Assembly (NCBI GenBank): GCA_030141605.1
Contig: JAQGDQ010001463.1
Span: 1 to 39,806, forward strand
Direction of reading: 5' to 3'
Source of the DNA: Tubiluchus corallicola
Lineage: Eukaryota; Priapulida; Priapulimorpha; Priapulimorphida; Tubiluchidae
Length of the DNA: 39,806 nt
Position numbers and translations under genes: made by a program
Notes under the pieces: generated by a model
Seen by the model: only the letters and a program-made list of their open reading frames with translations
Told to the model about the DNA's origin: nothing
Database searches by the model: none
In this document: one piece after another, positions 10,731-21,879 of the stretch
Position numbering within the stretch: the first letter of the stretch is position 1
Layout of the letters: every line of letters starts with the position of its first letter

Positions 10731-13700
10731 TTAACGCAGAGTTACCAACTCTTCTGCAGATGTGGGATGAATCGCTACCGTCTGGTCGAAGTCCTTTTTT
10801 GTAGCGCCCATCTTAATAGCCACCGCGAAACCTTGGAGAATCTCATCGCATCCCAATCCGATCATGTGCAGACCGACGACCTTCTCCTCCGGACCGGCAC
10901 AGACTAACTTCATGGTACATTTTACTTTACGCGTAGTGACAGCGTGATACAGAGGCAAAAACGTCGACTTGTAAACCTTTACGGCACCTTCTCCGTACTT
11001 TTCTGATGCTTCTCTCTCCGTTATACCGATGGTACCGATGGGTGGATGGCTGAAAACCACGGTGGCAATGTTGGAATAATCGAGCTTTGCGTTGGGCTGG
11101 TTGTCGAAAAGGCGACAAGCTAACTGTCGGCCGGCTGCTATGGCAACAGGTGTCAACAGTGCTTTTCCGCACACGTCTCCGAGAGCGTATATGTTTTTAA
11201 CGGAGGTGTTCTGGTATTCATCGACTTTGATGTGTCCTTTGTTATCCAATTGAATGCCTAACTTCTCCAAACCTACAGAACAAAAATCAATAATCAAATC
11301 AACAATTAAATCCTTGAGTAAAATTTAAAAATTAAATTAAATTAATGAGCACCATACAAGATTATTCCTCAATTTCTTAATCACTACTATATTTTAGATG
11401 CCCACAGTTTCACTAAGCAGCCTAAGACACTGTTTCAATAGCACTGTGCTAGATAATTTGTTCTTTACATCTTCTTAAGAGATGGCGCTGTAATCACTTC
11501 ATAAATTTCACAGTGGGGCGAACAAGCCTCTGGTATAGCAATGTCATGTCGTGCCATATTTTACAAAAGTGATCTTGTTCAGTGTTTAATGCTCATGTTC
11601 TTGCCTAAAATTGTTTGCTGTAGACAATTAAGTATGCATTATTTTATCTGTATTAAATTGACTTGCTTTTTAACTGCCAAATACTGCTGCACTGTGCTAC
11701 CAGCTGTCTCTGAATAAACGCAATAAACAATACTCTAAAGGCAAACACCCATTGCAAACGATTATTTTTAAAGTGAAATAGGAGAAAAGACATTTAAGAA
11801 AAATGTCTCAGGATGATAAAGATGTCTTAAATCATCAAGCTTGACAAAAGAATTAACAGTGAGAAAATCACAAATGTATACCCAGTTTGGAATGAGGGAC
11901 ACGACCTATGGCCCATAGCAGACAGTCGACATCTGACACTGTTCCTGTAGTGGTTTTCATTGTCAGTCGTCCGTCAGCTTGTTTTTCTACTGACTGAGTC
12001 TGGGTACGGCGGAGAACAGTTACGCCAATGTTTTCCAACTCCTCGGTTACGTTGGTGCTAATCATATCATCAAATGTTCGAAGAACCTTGTCATATCTGA
12101 ACAATCAATAAAGTTTTTATAAAATATAGCTCTTTATCGGCTTCACTAATAACATCAAATGTACATTTTTAGATACAAATTTTTATAGCAGTACAACAAA
12201 CAAACAAACAAGGTAATCAATGTTACAAAAATTATTTGTTTCAACATAAATGAAATCAGAGCATTCCTGAAAGAAAATAGAATTGTGCATCACATATTCT
12301 CTTGTGGAAAATCCAACCTGGCAAGTAGTACTACGCCCGAATTTTGGCTGATATCTCGGTCTGTTGCATTAGCTTATTTTATAGCAAAACGCTGCCAAAC
12401 TCTTTCTCCGTCGATTCACATATGCAAAGACATTGACATTTTTTATTCACTTCCTCATTTACACCAGAATACAGGATAGACTATATATTAGAACAATTAA
12501 TTAAGAACCAGGACTGAGCATCAAACTTTCGAATTTGAATTCGAACCTAAAATTATAGATTCGAATAATTCAGTGCTTGAACCACATACATTGTTTTTCA
12601 TTAAAACGTTTTAACGTCTATGATTAGCACGTTTTGGCTGCGATATCTGTGCATAATTTTTAACCATAGTAGTAGGGCAGAGCATCTGTACCAGAAAGCG
12701 AATTCGAATTTGTGACTTTGGAATTCGAATGGAACCAAATTTCAGTATTTTGGATTCGAATCGAATTCAAAACTCTGTCTGAAAGATTTTCGAACAAGTT
12801 TTCGAACCACCAGTAAGAAATGGTCATATAGAAATTATGTGTAATTACCAAAAATATGCATGAAGTATTGATAGTTCATGAGAAAGGGTAGCGAAGGTCA
12901 TCAGGTCATCTATAATACTGTATTATTATTATTATTATATTAAAAAACGTTTAAAGGGTTTAAATCTTAATGATCGTTTGTCTTTTAACAGGCACCAGTA
13001 AGTAGCGTTGGCTCTTTGTGCTTTATCTGAAATTTTTTAACTAGCCATTTTATCTGTAAAATTTATATCTATGCTGTATATATGTTTTATCCTGGTTTCA
13101 TATTTTATACTTTATTGTAAATGTTTTATATATTTTTTTAATAAAGGTTACGTATTAAATAAATAAACAATACTGAATATCCCTGATTAGACTGTTGCAT
13201 CAAAACTTTAATTGGCACTTCAAGTTCTCAAAGATAAAATCTGCTTGTAATTTTGCAATATGAAGAATCATGCTTTAACTCTTTTTTCGCTTATGGTAGC
13301 TTAGATACACACTTTCCCCGGCTGCTTAATTTATACAGTAAACTCTGCATAACTCAAATCCAACCGGACGTTAGGCGAGGTTGACCATTGTGCAGCACAG
13401 AAACTCTAAATCCCTCCTCCAGAAAGCGAGCTAAATAGAAGGCAGAAAGTCAACCCTTCCACACATAAATGACGACATTTGGTGACAATTACATCAAGAA
13501 TAACAAATAAATTAATAACAAGAATAACATGATGATTTTTTTATGTTACAAAAGGACATGTACCAAAAACTGTTGAACAATATGACAGTGGAGCTACCAA
13601 TGTCTTACGTACTGCAGTTCAGTTCGTGCGTAGTTCAATTAATGCGGAAAAGTCAATCCCGGAGAAAATAATCGAGGGGAGTGACTTGTGAGATATCAGA

Positions 13701-16700
13701 AATTTCCCGGAAGACGATACTGTTTCTGAGTTGTATGAAACTTTTTATTTTTCGCGAGTATAAATTGCATTTTTGAGTTAGGCGAAGTAAATGACATGTA
13801 TTTTGAATAGATGGACCATAATTTTTTGTTTAAATTAGGCAAAATTTCGAGCTATATATTCTGAGTTAAGCGATGTTTTTCTATGGAAAAAATGAAGGAT
13901 TTCATCCATTCTGCTATAATTCTTTGAGTTAGGCGAAAATTTGAGTTATGCGATTATGAGTTACGCGGAGTTTACTGCATATACAAACTGCAAAACCGGT
14001 ATGGTGTCTAAGACTATATTTTTCACAAAGTAATTTTTAGATCTTTTTTCAGTTTTTATGATGCCATAATAGCGTAGCAACAAATGAACAATTGTTTCGT
14101 TGGTAACAGCTCAGAGTTATTCATTCCCAGTAGCAATCTCATTTATATATAAGCAATTTCTCTGACACCTTCATGGCTTGACCATTTTTTTCAATCTGAA
14201 AATTCGAAAGGCTGTTCAAGTATACTGAAATAATGATGTTGCAAAATTTATACGCAGCAAAATTTGGGATCATATTCATTATGCTAATAACCCCTGGATT
14301 GGGCAGAAGAGGCGATCCTTTCAGTCAATCCTGTTCAATAGAGAGATCTCAGGGTAATGAAATAACATGTGGTGGTGCTGTCGGAAATACTAACAAAGCT
14401 ACTATGGAGGAACTGAAAAAAGCAATAATATCTATTATTAATGCAAAGGTAAAGGTTATTACTGTGTCAAAATACACAGACAGTGCTCTGCCTTTGGACT
14501 TTCTACAAGGCACAGAAGTTTCACAAATCGAGTTACGGCGCACTAGAAATCTACAGAGAATTGAAGAACACTTTATCAGTGCTACAGGTGTTACAAGTTT
14601 TAAAATATTTGACGCTAACGGATTGACATTCGTTCATAATCAAGCTTTCACTAACTTGAATATGCTGATGTCGATCGAAATTAGCTACTGTCGGAATTTG
14701 AAGCAGCTGCATTTATATTTGCATAACTCTCCAAAGTTTCGTAGGTTGGACATTATTGATACAGGCATCACTACAATGGATATGCCAGAATTTCAGTCAG
14801 AAACTATTCCATTTGAAAATTTAATCATCCGAATTTATGGAAATCCTTTAGTCTGTGACTGCAGAACAGTCTGGATGAAGAAAATCCAAATACGGAATCG
14901 AGAGAACAAATTACGATGTAAAGAACTGCCTAATTCTAGAAAAAAATATCCCGCAACGATTTCCAGGCACACATTAAAGGATTTTTGCCCTTCTGCTGTC
15001 TTAACCACAAAAGCTTTAACAACACTAAAATCTACAGAAGTTTCAACAATCGAGACAACTACAGAAAATGAGCTTTTCAAAAAAGCTGAAAGTTTAGGTT
15101 GTTCTTTTATGTTCGATACTCTCACATGTGGTAGCAACCGAATGGATCTGGGTTTCTCAAAACTGGGTGAAATTTCAAAATCGTTGCCGGATGCAGCCGA
15201 TATCAGACTAATAATAGAGATCCTGTTCTACAGAGATTTACAGTTGCCTCAGGAGTTTCTGAAGGGAAAACATGTCGAAATGTTAGTCGTACTGAATGGT
15301 CACATAAATTTTCTCGGCCAAAATGACATACATGGTTCGATTGTAAACTTTCGAATGGAAAACATGAAACAATTATCATATATTCATCGCAATGCTTTTC
15401 AGCAGATGGAGAGCTTGCAGACAATTGCCTTTATTGACTGCAATGCACTGATAATAGCCAATTTCGACCTCTCCAATAATCCTTCAATTAGCTTCATCCG
15501 CTTTATTGGGACAAAAATAAGCAGCATGACAATGCCTGTGCTGCACCCAAGTGTTAATCCTAGCACAGTTGTTTTCAAGTTGTTACGAAGTCAGTTGACT
15601 TGTGACTGCACTGCAACTTGGACAAAGGAAACGAACTGGAGCAAATCATTCGTAGATTGCTATGAACCTCAAATATCCAATGAGCAGCTAAAGCTTTCAG
15701 ACTTTAATTGTGACAGAACTCGTGTCCTACATGTCTCGGCCCAAAGTGCAAGTACTGCAACCACCGGAAATGCGGGAAATTTATTTCTCAAGGTCCTGTG
15801 CCTCGAACTTTCACTTACATGTAAAAACATGTTCCTGATGTATAATTATTTTAAAGCTGTTTCAGTGTAATGAAAATCTGTAGCAGCAATTTGACATGGT
15901 AGAAGTAAAATTTTGCAATCTAGCTTTGTGTGTTTAATAGTAATTCTAAATTCTGGTTACAACTGACAACAAATGTCTAGAAGCCAAATACTGGAAAGGC
16001 TTGAGAAGGCGTGGGAAGCAGGAAGTAAACTTTTGCTGCACCAAAGAGCAGCAGTGCTTGAATTTAAACCGTCAGTGTCGATGGCAATGGTCTGCAACAT
16101 TTTCTTGCAGATTTGTAGAGATGCTCAGTGTCGATGGCCCTGGTCTGCAACATTTTCTTGCAGGTTTCTAGAGATGTTCAGTGTTGAGGGCCCTGGTCTG
16201 CAACATTTTCTTGCAGGTTTCTAGAGATGCTCAGTGTTGAGGGGCTCAGTGTCCAGGCCCCTGGTGTGCAACATTTTCTTGCAGATTTCTAGAGATGCTC
16301 AGTGTCCTGGCCCCTGGTCTGCAACATTTTCTTGCAGATTTCTAGAGATGCTCAGTGTCGATGGCCCTGATCTGCAACATTTTCTTGCAGATTTGTAGAG
16401 ATGATCAGTGTCGAGGGCCCTGGTCTGCAACATTTTCTTGCAGATTTGTAGAGATGCTCAGTGTCGAGGGCCCTGGTCTGCAACATTTTCTTGCAGATTT
16501 GTAGAGATGCTCAGTGTCCAGGCCCCTGGTCTGCAACATTTTCTTGCAGATTTGTAGAGATGCTCAGTGTTGAGGGCCCTGGTCTGCAACATTTTCTTGC
16601 AGATTTGTAGAGACGCTCAGTGTCGAGGGCCCTGGTCTGCAACATTTTCTTGCAGATTTGTAGAGATGCTCAGTGTCGAGGGCCCTGGTCTGCAACATTT

Positions 16701-19700
16701 TCTTGCAGATTTCTAGAGATGCTCAGTGTCGATGGCGCTGGTCTGCAACATTTTCTTGCAGATTTGTAGAGATGCTCAGTGTCGAGGGCCCTGGTCTGCA
16801 ACATTTTCTTGCAGATTTGTAGAGATGCTCAGTGTCGAGGGCCCTGGTCTGCAACATTTTCTTGCAGATTTGTAGAGATGCTCAGTGTCGAGGGCCCTGG
16901 TCTGCAACATTTTCTTGCAGATTTGTAGAGATGCTCAGTGTCGAGGGCCCTGGTCTGCAACATTTTCTTGCCGGTTTCTAGAGATGCTCAGTGTCGAGGG
17001 CCCTGGTCTGCAACATTTTCTTGCCGGTTTCTAGAGATGCTCAGTGTCGAGGGCCCTGGTCTGCAACATTTTCTTGCCGGTTTCTAGAGATGCTCAGTGT
17101 CGAGGGCCCTGGCCTGCAACATTTTCTTGCAGGTTTCTAGAGATGCGGCAGTACACTGAACACTTGTGGGGATTTTGTGATCATTATTTCACAGCTGCGG
17201 CTTCAAAGCAGAGATGTGCAGTTACACCTTTTCCTTTATCAGCAACCGCAAAATCCGCAACTGTACATATCCGAATGTGGAAAATCCTCGGATTTATGTG
17301 AAATCTGAAAATCCACGACTCCGCAAGAACAGTAGGCAAAAACTAGACTTGCTAGGTGTGCCCTACTGCTAAAACCTTTTTCGTACAAAGCTAAGAGTGA
17401 TAATCGATAATCAATAATAAATCACTAGCCACACCCGGCAAAAGAATTTTGCTTGTAAACCAACAATGACAACTCCTACCACACAATCTACATATATCAC
17501 CCCATCATATCATATCAATCACACCAAGACAGAAACTATAATTATCATGACAAAACAAAAAATTGTACAGAGATTGGCTAGTGTTTTTATGCAAGCAAGT
17601 AAAAACAAGTAAGTGGCTTTGTACACTGCAATTTCGCGTAAAATCCGCAATCTGCATACAATTCACTATCAGCAATCCATGAAACTGCTAAATTAGCACG
17701 GATTCCGCAACCGCATGACAGCAAATCTGCTATCCATGCATCTCTGCTTCAAAAGTGAAATGTTAATTTTTTATGGCAGATTCTTGTTTCCTTTTAATAT
17801 TTCAGCAAAAAACATGCACGTCTGATCACTCAGTAGCCACGTCCATGCCGTCATGCACGTCTGATCACTCAGTAGCCACATCCATGCCGTCATGCACGTC
17901 TGATCACTCAGTAGCCACGTCCATGCCGTCATGCACGTCTGATCACTCAGTAGCCACGTCCATGCCGTCATGCACGTCTGATCACTCAGTAGCCACGTCC
18001 ATGCCGTCATGCACGTCTGATCACTCAGTAGCCACGTCCATGCCGTCATGCACGTCTGATCACTCAGTAGCCACGTCCATGCCGTCATGCACGTCTGATC
18101 ACTCAGTAGCCACGTCCATGCCGTCATGCATGTCTGATCACTCAGTAGCCACGTCCATGCCGTCATGCACGTCTGATCACTCAGTAGCCATGTCCATGCC
18201 GTCACGCACGTCTGATCACTCAGTAGCCACGTCCATGCCGTCATGCACGTCTGATCACTCAGTAGCCACGTCCATGCCGTCATGCACGTCTGATCACTCA
18301 GTAGCCACGTCCATGCCGTCATGCACGTCTGATCACTCAGTAGCCACGTCCATGCCGCCATGCACGTCTGATCACTTAGTAGCCACGTCCATGCCGTCAT
18401 GCACGTCTGATCACTCAGTAACCACGTCCATGCCGTCATGCACGTCTGATCACTCAGTAGCCACGTCCATGCCGTCATGCACGTCTGATCACTCAGTAGC
18501 CACGTCCATGCCGTCATGTACGTCTGATCACTCAGTAGCCACATCCATGCCATCACTAACAGGACCCACGGGAACTTGTAGATCAGGTCAATGCTGATCT
18601 CAGGGACCTACAGGTTTGCAGACCCAAAAAAGGGCCTGCACATTTCTGTGCTTCAAGTATCAAATAAGGAACTTGTTTGTGCAGCCAAGTACATAGTATA
18701 ATACATAGTTAAACATAAAATACAAGTCAATGTAAAGATTTGTATCCTGCAAATACCTGATCATGAGTGATACATCAGAGCCCAATGTTTGTAAAATCCC
18801 AGCAAGTTCAACGGCAATATAACCGGCGCCGACAACAACCGTTTTCTTCGGCAGTTCTTCCAATTCAAAGAAACCATCGCTACTGATTCCGTACTCTGCT
18901 CCAGGTACCGAAACAGGAGAGGGAAATCCACCCGTAGCAACGAGCACATGCTGCGCAGAGTACCGCTCTCCATTAACCTCAATGCTGCCATCATCAGTGA
19001 ACTCCGCCCAACCCGGTATGAATTCCACGTGGCTTTTCTGAAGGTTTGCTAGGTAGATTGCATTTAACCTTTTCACGTACTCGTCACGTGCTTTCTTTAT
19101 AGCTGCCCAGTTGAAACTGTTTACAGTAACATCAAATCCATAATCTTTATGGTCATGTATCATTTCTGCATGAACTGCAGTGTTGAACATAACTTTTTTT
19201 GGCACACATCCCACGTTGACACAAGTGCCACCTAGGCGCCCTCTCTCTACCAGGCCTACTCTTGCGCCATATTCTGCGGCACGACGAGCGCTGGCTATAC
19301 CACCTATTAACAGAAATCAAACTGAATAACACAACACCAATATAACAGCCACAGTGACTGTAGCCTAATTTTTTTGTATGTTTCAAGCTAAACTAGAAAA
19401 TAAAGAAAAAATGATAAAACACAATTTTAATTTACTGACTGAAAAGCATTTTTGAAGTGCAAATTTAACCTAATCCTAATAGCTGAAAGGTGCAATTTAC
19501 TAAACCCTGTTATATGAATATAAGGGGGCAACGATGGTCTGTATATACAAAGCAGACAAAAGTTAACTAATTTGAGTAAAGGAAAGCTGTGTTAAATAGT
19601 GATTTTGATTAAATTGGTGATTAAATTATTAAATTAATAATTCAAGATTAAATGCTTAACAATGCAAGATTAAACTATCGTTGTGAACAGAAGCCTAGTT

Positions 19701-20739
19701 AGGTGTGGCATCATGTGACCAGATGATGTTCGACCGGCTGACTCAGAAGTAAAGATTGATGATGTAATCCTTATGCGAAGAAGCTCATGGCGCATTAGGT
19801 AGTTAGACAAAAGTGTTTTGAGACCCGCACCTCGAGGACATTAGGAACTGACTTGAAGACAGAGGGCTGGCATTACTATCCTCTTATATTTACCGTGTTG
19901 AGTTTAATATTCAATAAATGTGTAGTTTATTAAATAAAGTCTTGATAGTTTGCCATGCCCATCGTGACTACCTCACACGCCACACAATAAACAACAATAA
20001 TCAGCAAGCAGCTTAACCGCAAGAATCAATTAACTTTAACCAATTATTTTACTATTTGGTTAAAGTACAAAAAAACACCCTTCACAAATACAGCTTTAAT
20101 AAATTGTCTAAAAATTTTATATCACCTACATAATGTCCTATTGCAAAAAGGGCATGCGTTAGCAATAACGCTGAATAAAACTTGTACATTTAAACTCCCA
20201 TGACAACTGTTTAAAAAAATAATCAGAGCATTCATAACACACTCTTCGCTAGCTAAACAAAAGCGTAAATTGCTATATCTTGCCAATATGATCAATAGTG
20301 TATTTTTTGGTGAACAAGCGGTACACATTGGGATGGCGGTGCACAAATATTTTAAATCACTAAGAATTTTCATTTGCAATAACATAAGTTTTTCAAACAG
20401 CTAAGCAAAATGCTAAGTAATATTGCTTTGCATGGAAAGTTTTTTGGGGCATACTTTAAAATTCCCTTTTCTTCCACTTCAATATAATTAGTAAAGGTAT
20501 CATGTCCTTTTCACTAATTTTAACATACATATTTAACATAATATAACATAATTTTAACATCAATTACACCTTTAACTGTGGATGTTTCGGTTTATTCGAA
20601 ACTGAAAAGTACATTGATTTCCAAATCACGTAACTTTGTTTGCAAAAAGGCTACAATTACCTGATCCACCTCCTATAACAAGATAATCAAACGTCTTCTT
20701 CACAACTGGCGCCATAGAACGAAAAAAATGCTGACTCAT
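10731..20739 (-). CDS. GSR: Glutathione reductase (NADPH), complete, four exons
   Basis: Exons 20661-20739, 18757-19303, 11882-12096 and 10731-11272 join in frame (79+547+215+542 nt) to a 460-residue protein ending at TAA 10733-10731. It reduces glutathione disulfide with NADPH. Visible motifs in order: FAD-binding [11 protein letters not shown]; redox disulfide [18 protein letters not shown]-binding [13 protein letters not shown] followed by SLMIRYDKVLR, whose two arginines match those that bind the NADPH 2'-phosphate; FAD motif [15 protein letters not shown]; and C-terminal [14 protein letters not shown] with the catalytic histidine. There is no C-terminal Cys/Sec extension, so it is not thioredoxin reductase. 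Two in-frame starts exist, at 20739 and eight codons later; the longer has a short MSQHFFRS lead, too short for a clear mitochondrial presequence. The 6.7-kb second intron holds a nested gene and two minisatellites. Near full length and with no visible defects. Confidence 0.96.
12505..12800. repeat. TTCGAA/GAATTC-rich dispersed repeat fragments
   Basis: Two related segments in direct orientation (about 12508-12560 and 12672-12800) share GAGCATC followed by strings of TTCGAA and GAATTCGAA. They are probably remnants of a short transposable element in the glutathione reductase intron. The family is not recognised. Confidence 0.4.
13336..13977. mobile_element. 642-bp MITE with inverted repeats ending CAGTAAACTC/GAGTTTACTG
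   Basis: The left terminus CAGTAAACTCTGCATAACTC and the right terminus GAGTTACGCGGAGTTTACTG are inverted repeats of pogo/Tc1-mariner style. TA precedes the left end. The interior contains repeated GAGTTAGGCGA phrases and no transposase ORF. It lies in glutathione reductase intron 2 and ends about 256 bp upstream of the nested LRR gene start. Confidence 0.75.
14144..14152 (+). promoter_or_regulatory. TATA box of the nested LRR gene
   Basis: TATATATAA about 80-90 bp before the ATG at 14233, a suitable distance for a short 5' UTR. It is the only strong TATA element close upstream of this intronless gene. Confidence 0.5.
14233..15870 (+). CDS. Secreted two-module leucine-rich-repeat protein, intronless, nested in GSR intron
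   Basis: Single 545-codon ORF. Residues 1-24 form a signal peptide (hydrophobic [13 protein letters not shown] after a positive start). Two homologous halves follow. Each has an N-terminal cysteine pair ([27 protein letters not shown]), several degenerate LRRs with short aromatic/leucine strands, and a C-terminal cap of LRRCT type ([14 protein letters not shown]...C...[15 protein letters not shown]...C...FNC). A Thr/Ser-rich linker ([20 protein letters not shown]), probably O-glycosylated, separates them. The last ~25 residues are partly hydrophobic, perhaps a GPI signal or weak anchor. It is likely an extracellular binding protein. The layout recalls arthropod proteins annotated as oplophorus-luciferin 2-monooxygenase non-catalytic subunit-like, but LRR similarity is loose and no ligand can be inferred. 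It lies antisense within glutathione reductase intron 2. Confidence 0.85.
   Translation: MMLQNLYAAKFGIIFIMLITPGLGRRGDPFSQSCSIERSQGNEITCGGAVGNTNKATMEELKKAIISIINAKVKVITVSKYTDSALPLDFLQGTEVSQIELRRTRNLQRIEEHFISATGVTSFKIFDANGLTFVHNQAFTNLNMLMSIEISYCRNLKQLHLYLHNSPKFRRLDIIDTGITTMDMPEFQSETIPFENLIIRIYGNPLVCDCRTVWMKKIQIRNRENKLRCKELPNSRKKYPATISRHTLKDFCPSAVLTTKALTTLKSTEVSTIETTTENELFKKAESLGCSFMFDTLTCGSNRMDLGFSKLGEISKSLPDAADIRLIIEILFYRDLQLPQEFLKGKHVEMLVVLNGHINFLGQNDIHGSIVNFRMENMKQLSYIHRNAFQQMESLQTIAFIDCNALIIANFDLSNNPSISFIRFIGTKISSMTMPVLHPSVNPSTVVFKLLRSQLTCDCTATWTKETNWSKSFVDCYEPQISNEQLKLSDFNCDRTRVLHVSAQSASTATTGNAGNLFLKVLCLELSLTCKNMFLMYNYFKAVSV
16080..17145. repeat. 53-bp minisatellite, about 20 units
   Basis: Unit: AGATGCTCAGTGTCGAGGGC-CCTGGTCTGCAACATTTTCT-TGCAGATTTGTAG, 53 bp. 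Early copies vary (GATGGCCC, CCAGGCCC) and the last four change TGCAGATTTGTAG to TGCCGGTTTCTAG. It lies in glutathione reductase intron 2, downstream of the nested LRR gene. Each unit has a plus-strand CTGCAACATTTTCTTGCAG, which looks like a splice acceptor with branch point. Confidence 0.95.
17812..18556. repeat. 39-bp minisatellite, about 19 units
   Basis: Near-identical units GCACGTCTGATCACTCAGTA + GCCACGTCCATGCCGTCAT. The period is divisible by 3, so 260-270-codon repeat ORFs appear on both strands. Neither has a codon pattern or context suggesting a real protein; both lie inside glutathione reductase intron 2, about 200 bp from the donor of exon 2. Scattered single-base variants (CATGTCC, CTTAGTAG, CAGTAACC) mark individual units. 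Confidence 0.96.
19682..19977 (+). mobile_element. Possible solo LTR or other retroelement fragment
   Basis: The block begins TGTGAACAG and ends ACCTCACA, with a TTATATTTA and two poly(A)-type hexamers (CAATAAATG, AAATAAAGTC) in its last 100 bp, as in an LTR. It is GC-richer than its surroundings and sits in the first glutathione reductase intron. ATCGT occurs just before the start and again at 19961-19965, but this does not fit the TG...CA end, so the borders are unproven. Confidence 0.3.
20729..20739 (-). promoter_or_regulatory. NF-E2/NRF2-type antioxidant response element over the GSR start codon
   Basis: In gene sense the first coding bases read ATGAGTCAGCA, a perfect match to the NF-E2/CNC-small Maf consensus RTGASTCAGCA, and they include the upstream ATG. 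Glutathione reductase is a classic target of CNC-bZIP factors. The match may be chance from the codons Met-Ser-Gln-His. Confidence 0.4.
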
Positions 20740-21060
20740 ACGCGACAAAAATTGACTTTTATAGCGCTAAAATGAAACTTCAAAGAGGCATCAGTGCTAA
20801 GCAATTCTGCAACAACAAAGTACGCAAATACATGTAAGTGAATCGAATAAAAATAGAAAAAGACTCCGGACACTGTGTCCACTCGAAGGACATATAGTGG
20901 ACGCCTGTGACATCACTGCAGCATTCCCCAGTTAAGAAAGCAGGGAAATCACTTCATCTATTACGCAGGTTGACGCGTGTCGACGTGGGCGCATCGGCTG
21001 CGCCAACGTCAATTGGCTGCGGGGCGCGCGCGTTCTATCAAATAATTATGGCTATTGGCT
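20740..21060 (-). promoter_or_regulatory. CpG-rich 5' flank and probable promoter of glutathione reductase
   Basis: A GC- and CpG-rich patch at about 20960-21035 (CGTGTCGACGTGGGCGCATC; GGGGCGCGCGCGTTC) stands out from AT-rich flanks just upstream of the first exon. Two plus-strand ATTGGC motifs (about 21010 and 21054) are inverted CCAAT boxes. I see no clear TATA box. It fits a housekeeping-type promoter. Confidence 0.5.
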
Positions 21061-21394
21061 GCTATCACTTATCAGTATTATGAGAAAATGTAATATCCGC
21101 TATGCTTAAAGTGGTATTATGTGTACGTTATACCGCCATGTTTTATACTTGATCGGTGCGGAATTTTTACGAAAAAAGTGACCGGGTTGATATTTGGAAA
21201 GTTGAATTATAATCCTTGAATGAATTAGCAGATTTAACCAAATGAGACTTCTTTGCCGGTCAATATGTCATAATTCTTAATAAGATCTGCACGATGTTCC
21301 TAAATCAGCCTTTCTCCCGTACACGATGACGTAGTCCCCATGTAGGCTTTTGGAGATGACACCTGTTGTCATAAGTTCTTTTGTACGTAAATGC

Positions 21395-21468
21395 TGAAAA
21401 AGGAGAGAAAGCAAAAAGAGAGAGCAAAAGAGAGAGAGAGAGCCAGAGAGAGAGAAAGAGAGAAAGAT

Positions 21469-21540
<72 letters not shown>

Positions 21541-21626
21541 GCGAGAGAGAGAGAGAGAAAGAGAGAGTGCAAGAGAGAGAGCAAGAGGGAGAGAGAGAGA
21601 AAGAGAGAGCAAGAGAGAAAGAGGGA

Positions 21627-21673
<47 letters not shown>

Positions 21674-21735
21674 AGGGAGCAAGAGAGAAAGAGAGAGATA
21701 GAGAGAGTGGGGAGCGAGAGAGAGAGAGATGTGTT
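21395..21735. repeat. GA-rich (AG)n microsatellite tract
   Basis: About 340 bp of nearly pure purine on the plus strand, (GA)n with interspersed GCA, GGA and AAA. All ORFs across it (Arg/Glu or Leu/Ser runs) are composition artefacts. Confidence 0.97.
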
Positions 21736-21879
21736 TAGTGAATACTTGCATATTTATAAAAAAACATGCACTGAATATATATTTTTGCAAAGAATGTGAT
21801 AGAGTAACTGTGTGAATGGTGGTAAGTTTTCAAATTTTTCATAGCGTAATATATGTAAGGTTGGGAAATTATTAATTAG

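Noticed and set aside
17771-18597. 261-274-codon repeat ORFs on both strands over the 39-bp array
   Set aside because: Same arithmetic artefact. No signal peptide, splice context or codon asymmetry, and it is wholly intronic to GSR.
10731-20739. Thioredoxin reductase or thioredoxin-glutathione reductase
   Set aside because: No C-terminal Cys-Cys or selenocysteine tail and no glutaredoxin domain. The protein ends [12 protein letters not shown] as in glutathione reductase.
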